This document shows, piece after piece, positions 53,042-60,000 of a stretch of DNA of 60,000 bases (positions are counted from its first letter, which is position 1; the number at the start of each line of letters is the position of its first letter). A program made the translations under genes and the position numbers. The notes beneath the pieces were generated by a model. That model was not told where the DNA came from, did not search any database, and saw only the letters and a program-made list of their open reading frames with translations. The DNA lies in NCBI RefSeq assembly GCF_964204645.1, contig NC_134029.1, positions 3,793,001 through 3,853,000 of the forward strand, read 5' to 3'. The DNA comes from Tubulanus polymorphus. Its lineage: Eukaryota; Nemertea; Palaeonemertea; Tubulaniformes; Tubulanidae.

Positions 53042-53908
53042 TTTTCAATCTGTAAATCATTGATCTAGTCTCCACGACTGAGTGCGACTAGTCTCTACTG
53101 ATAAGATTTTCCATTGCTTACATCTCGTGTACTCCGCTCGATTCGAGCACGAATACATATATTCGTGTAGATATAACTTGGTTTGCGAAAAGCTTTATAT
53201 CTGAACTTGTATCGACGGAATTGTTTGACAGGTCTTATGATGTTCGAGAGTCACCAGCGATAATCATCGTTTACTGACACATATGACATCGGGTGAGTTC
53301 GACAGCGCGCGGTTCCCATCGCAAACATTTACACGTCAAGTCTTGCGCGTTTAAATCGAAACGTCTCGACTCAAATCGTCGTTGAGAAAGTAAACACGCG
53401 CAGAATCCAATTTAAATGTCTGTCGTTAGAGTTTAGTTGGTCGAATGTACAAGGAAGCGATGTGTATATATGTGTATATGCGAATAAATGAAGTGGCTTC
53501 ACGTAATATATGGATTTAATTGCAAATCAATCGTCGTTTATGTGGGATTAGTAGCGGGTCGCTGAATACTGTAATTTGTTCGTCAATAAATGCGCTATGC
53601 TGTTATTTTCCTATTATTACCCCCCGACTAATCGGCTGCGGCCTAATCACTGGGTCTTAGCCAACACGGTGAAGCCTTTCGACGTTTGGCCGGCGCCATA
53701 TTCTATGACGCACCTACATCCGTCTCAACACTCAAACGTATACATAATATATTATGCCAACAGGCATGATGACACAACAATAAGATTGCTTTTTATGTCC
53801 AACGAGCATTTTTTACCCAAATCTTTGACCAATATGGCACCGGTGTAAATGTTTGGTCCGGACCAGATTTGGCCCTACCAAAATCTTCGGTCCAGGCCCG
53901 TGCCAGAT
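53042..53908. other. Intergenic DNA, nothing recognised
   Basis: The last 55 bases (53853-53906, GGTCCGGACC ... CAGGCCCGTGCC) resemble 17093-17135 read on the other strand. No gene seen. Confidence 0.35.
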
Positions 53909-54192
53909 AGCGGTGTTCTGTTACTATGTAGCGGTGTTCTGTTACTATGTAGCGGTGTTCTGTTACTATGTAGCGGTGTTCTGTTACTTTGTAGCGGTGT
54001 TCTGTTACTATGTAGCGGTGTTCTGTTACTTCGTACCGGTGTTCTGTTACTTCGTACCGGTGTTCTGTTACTATGTAGCGGTGTTCTGTTACTATGTAGC
54101 GGTGTTCTGTTACTATGTAGCGGTGTTCTGTTACTATGTAGCGGTGTTCTGTTACTATGTAGCGGTGTTCTGTTACTATGTAGCGGTGTTCT
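53909..54192 (+). repeat. 21-bp minisatellite, about 13.5 copies
   Basis: Units of exactly 21 bases with the core CGGTGTTCTGTTACTATGTA. Most copies are identical; variants have TTTGTA or TTCGTACC in the right half. Three frames (two plus, one minus) stay open across the array and read heptapeptide repeats (GVLLLCS, AVFCYYV, EHRYIVT); without splice sites or homology this is probably incidental. Confidence 0.97.
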
Positions 54193-55517
54193 ACCGCTGT
54201 TTCGTAATCACATGTATTCATATCGCCTTCTTTGTCCTATGTAATTTTGTCATTGCTTGGGAGCAACCACATTTTGATTGAATTGAATTGTTAATTATCG
54301 AAAGTTACCGGGAATCTTGTAAATCTGAGTTTATCTCCGCGCGCGGTTTAATGGAATGGAAACCGCGTCCGCGGTATTTGTATCAATGAATAGTAAACGC
54401 GCGTATTAGTTTTTATTCGGGGGCGATAAAGCCTTAAAACCTTCCAGTACAATACGCCGCAAATCAATGATTGATTGTATAGAAATAGATTTCCTCCATA
54501 TAAAACCACACCGCAAATTGTCGGTTTAGAAAAAAAGAAACAGAGAGCCGAATCGTCGCGGCCACGCCGGAGCTCGATGAGAGAGGAGTGAAAAAAATGC
54601 GTGTTCGATATTTCGTAGAACGAAACGAAAGCCGGAGTATAAGACATGATAACATTCGCGCGCCGCAATCAGACGGGATTGTACGGAAAAAAGTGTGCCT
54701 GGAATTTTGATGAAATCACGCTCGATGCAATTTCCTGGTGATTTTACTGCACATCGGGGTTGTATACGTCAGGTTGGTCAGCATCCAGCCGAACCAGTAA
54801 CGAAAACCGATGTATCTTGAACAGTAACACACGAGCGTCCAGAGAGTCGTTTATTTCTGCGGTAACTCGGCCGCCGGGAATTCGAACGAACGATACACGA
54901 TTCAAAGATCTATTCACGAGTCGTGGCTTCTGGAACAGTATTCGCCACCGTTCAATCGAATACCGTCCATAATATTATTCGGTATCATTTATTGTCATCG
55001 GTCTCGGTAAGAGTTTGATAAACGATGCTCATTAAGTACAATAGAATTATAAATGGTATCTACTTAAGATCGTGACGACTACATGACTATGCACAATACT
55101 ACACATAGTATACACTTCCGTTTTAGAATAGATCATTAGATTCATTATTGATGCTGCGTATAATTGTGGCTGCGTATACTAATGACGTAACCGATTTCGT
55201 GGCGCTTTGTTTAAGGCGCCGATGTAGTAAATATCGATTGTCGCGTTGTGACTAGTTTGTTATTATCCGTTATTTATGTATATATAATCTATTTTCCCGC
55301 ATCGCATTTTCTCGATTGCAAAAATAGCGTGATAGATATCTGCGACGCATTTTCCTGCGTGCGTCAACGCTTGGAAATTGTCGCTGAAATCAAAGATTTA
55401 TTCGGATTGGTATTTTCCGTGCTTATGTTTATTTAAACGGATTTTGCAACAGTTGAAATTTGGAATTTCCATTTATCGAATCTAGAATTAAGATTTTGTC
55501 CATTTTCAATAGTTCTT
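54193..55517. other. Intergenic DNA, nothing recognised
   Basis: Short frames on both strands (for example 54348-54668 minus, 54760-54972 plus) without domains. CpG is moderately frequent at 54340-54960. Confidence 0.35.
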
Positions 55518-55554
55518 CCTTGGAGTTATCATTTGACTAATGATAACTCAAAGG
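55518..55554. repeat. 16-bp stem hairpin
   Basis: CCTTGGAGTTATCATT (55518-55533) pairs with AATGATAACTCAAAGG (55539-55554) with one mismatch and a 5-base loop. It is similar to the hairpin at 1950-1980. Confidence 0.8.
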
Positions 55555-58594
<3,040 letters not shown>

Positions 58595-58666
58595 GCTATA
58601 AAGAAACTCATCTCAAACGTCGAGAACCGAAAATGGAAAGATTTAATATCGAAAACGACTCCAACT
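58595..58666 (+). CDS. FOCAD: Focadhesin, early coding exon
   Basis: Exon of 72 bases, phase 0 at both ends, after the acceptor TTTTTTACAG and before the donor GTAAGT. It encodes 24 residues, AIKKLISNVENRKWK then DLISKTTPT, which align with the stretch of vertebrate focadhesin lying between its first exon and the LNLLWEK segment. Known in vertebrates: a large HEAT-repeat protein of about 1,800 residues, linked to focal adhesions and to stability of the SKI RNA-decay complex; the plant relative is RST1. The exon before it, with the start codon and the RFEF-like N-terminus, was not located. Confidence 0.8.
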
Positions 58667-58783
58667 GTAAGTTTAAAAGCGACCGGTAATTTGTCATCGC
58701 TAACCAATCCCGAACTTCTTTAATCTTCACGAAAAAATCAGCAAATTTGTGATTATATATTTGTTTTGTGTGTGTTTTGATAG
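58667..58783 (+). other. FOCAD: Intron of focadhesin (117 bases)
   Basis: GTAAGT at the 5' end and a pyrimidine/TG-rich tract ending GATAG at the 3' end. Phase 0. Confidence 0.8.
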
Positions 58784-58938
58784 CTTCCCGAGTTGAATTT
58801 ACTATTTGAACTGTCGGTTCACCAGGACACGGTAGTAGCCACCGGATGTTGCGATGCTCTTGTGTATTTAGTTCGTAAAGGCGAAGCAGAATTTAAATAT
58901 ATACTTCATCAACTGTTGAACGTGGCTCCCAGTGCGAG
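58784..58938 (+). CDS. FOCAD: Focadhesin, N-terminal repeat exon
   Basis: Exon of 155 bases: 51 codons plus two bases, phase 0 in and phase 2 out, ending at the donor GTAATG. It encodes LPELNLLFEL, then DTVVATGCCDALVYLV, then AEFKYILHQLLNVAPSA. This matches the vertebrate focadhesin pattern LNLLW...VV..CC..LV..V....AEF.YVL...LN..PS over its whole length, which is the basis of the identification. The region forms the first helical repeats of the protein. Frame and intron phase agree with both flanking exons. Confidence 0.93.
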
Positions 58939-59896
58939 GTAATGTCTTCAGTGAAATATTTACCTGTGTAATGTAACAGGCTTCCCTTCATGACGTAATA
59001 TATTTTATACATGGCCACAAGTACCCTATAGGAAAAGCTCTAGCCACCATTCTAGCTACCGTTCCATTGCGCGACGTTCTCGTATAGCAAACTGTAGTAC
59101 CCGAAAAGTTCAGGGCTCGATTTCATAGACTTTGTCGTAAAATTCCCAGCAAATTTGTATTATTTTCCTCCATTTGATTAACTGTAAAATGCTTGCTCAT
59201 ATTTGAGATATCTAAATCGCTTACTTAACTAGGAACCGAAGAAAATGTAATAAGCTTCATATAATGCAGATTTAACGAAAATGAATTGATTTACGTTGCA
59301 GCGGTATCAATGACGTCAGGGGAACTGTCCCGCTAAGTCGCGGTAATGAAGGTGTTAAGGACGTTATAGATACCTGTTGAATACTGAAACACACCTAATA
59401 CGGGAGTTTATCGTCGTAAGAGCGATTGCGAAGCGTAAAATATGTTTTAGGTCGACGGATGGGAATGCCAATTACCCAAAAGCTTTCATGTCCGTGACCC
59501 CTCCTACGTTATTTCAATTTTCTATGCTCTGACCAAGGACGTATAATTCCAGAAACCAGTCCGTTATAGAATCAATGATATTTCAGTAATTTTCCTTTTT
59601 TATTTAGCTCAGAAATTCTACCTATAAATGATTACTTGTAAAAACCTAAGTTTTACGATGTCTATTAACGTGTTGAGATCATATTTACCAGTTTATTTCA
59701 AACCTGCGATTGAAAGTTGGCAGGTTTTAATGGCGTACATCCGATTTCAATTCATTCGTATTCGATTTCGTAGGAAACCATTGTGGAATGATTAGTTCAG
59801 AAGGTGCACCGTAAACCTCAACGTTTTTACTTACTATACTTAACTAAACCACTTAGCGAAATTCACCGATAAAAATTTTTGCATTTAAATTTTTAG
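58939..59896 (+). other. FOCAD: Intron of focadhesin (958 bases)
   Basis: GTAATG donor and TTTAAATTTTTAG acceptor, phase 2. It contains one TGACGTCA at 59311-59318. No nested gene or RNA is seen. Confidence 0.85.
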
Positions 59897-60000
59897 AAAT
59901 GGTTGTGGCATCGTGAAAGCAGTGTCCGAGCTTATTCAACTCGAGGCTGAACTGTTACTGAAAGAACGTGGCCGATATCAATGCCCATATGGTATTAGGT
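59897..60000 (+). CDS. FOCAD: Focadhesin, next exon (runs off the window)
   Basis: Begins with A completing the split Arg codon of the previous exon, then NGCGIVKAVSELIQLEAELL and LKERGRYQCPYGIR, open to the last base. It aligns with the vertebrate segment N..GLIKAIM.LLQ.QA and the IRNHPHP region that follows it. No stop codon or donor is needed within the window, so the exon probably continues. Confidence 0.9.

Noticed and set aside
53793-54281. Heptapeptide-repeat proteins (131-142 codons) in three frames of the minisatellite
   Set aside because: A 21-base period free of stops opens several frames at once; no start or splice evidence.

Overview
The window is nuclear DNA from a bilaterian animal, most likely a marine invertebrate. 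A spiralian (mollusc, annelid, brachiopod or similar) is my best guess, made only from the style of the two genes and the repeats. Supporting evidence: coding sequence is split by GT-AG introns; no bacterial-type operon is present; CpG is not strongly depleted; non-coding DNA is AT-rich and full of (TA)n tracts, minisatellites and small inverted-repeat elements.

Two genes can be named, one at each edge. At the left edge, on the minus strand (778 down to 1), is the 5' coding part of a rhodopsin-class neuropeptide receptor of the FMRFamide-receptor type. It covers the N-terminus through the fifth membrane helix and continues beyond the window. At the right edge, on the plus strand, three consecutive exons (58595-58666, 58784-58938, 59897-60000 and beyond) encode the N-terminal part of a focadhesin (FOCAD) orthologue, with matching intron phases. 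Its first coding exon, which should carry the start codon, was not found.

The roughly 57.8 kb between them holds no gene I can name. It is not blank. It contains an inverted array of triplet, 21-bp and 23-bp tandem repeats (3.0-4.1 kb), a second 21-bp minisatellite (53.9-54.2 kb), three (TA)n tracts of nearly equal length, several short elements with terminal inverted repeats (7.1, 18.0, 23.0, 26.0 and 47.9 kb), a diverged repeat present twice (2.4 and 48.9 kb), a decayed tRNA-like sequence with a perfect adjacent hairpin (32.8 kb), possible tRNA-derived SINE heads, a long hairpin at 52.9-53.0 kb, and at least seven perfect TGACGTCA palindromes.

Four open segments with usable splice or start signals (8.5, 32.1, 42.2 and 46.2 kb) are listed as low-confidence exon candidates of unknown function. 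The two named genes have no evident functional link; they are simply neighbours pointing away from each other (the receptor leftward, FOCAD rightward), so their promoters lie inside this window. I found no convincing new system. The most useful leads are the foldback and E-box palindrome just upstream of FOCAD, the 52.9-kb hairpin, the tRNA-like hairpin pair and the TGACGTCA excess.
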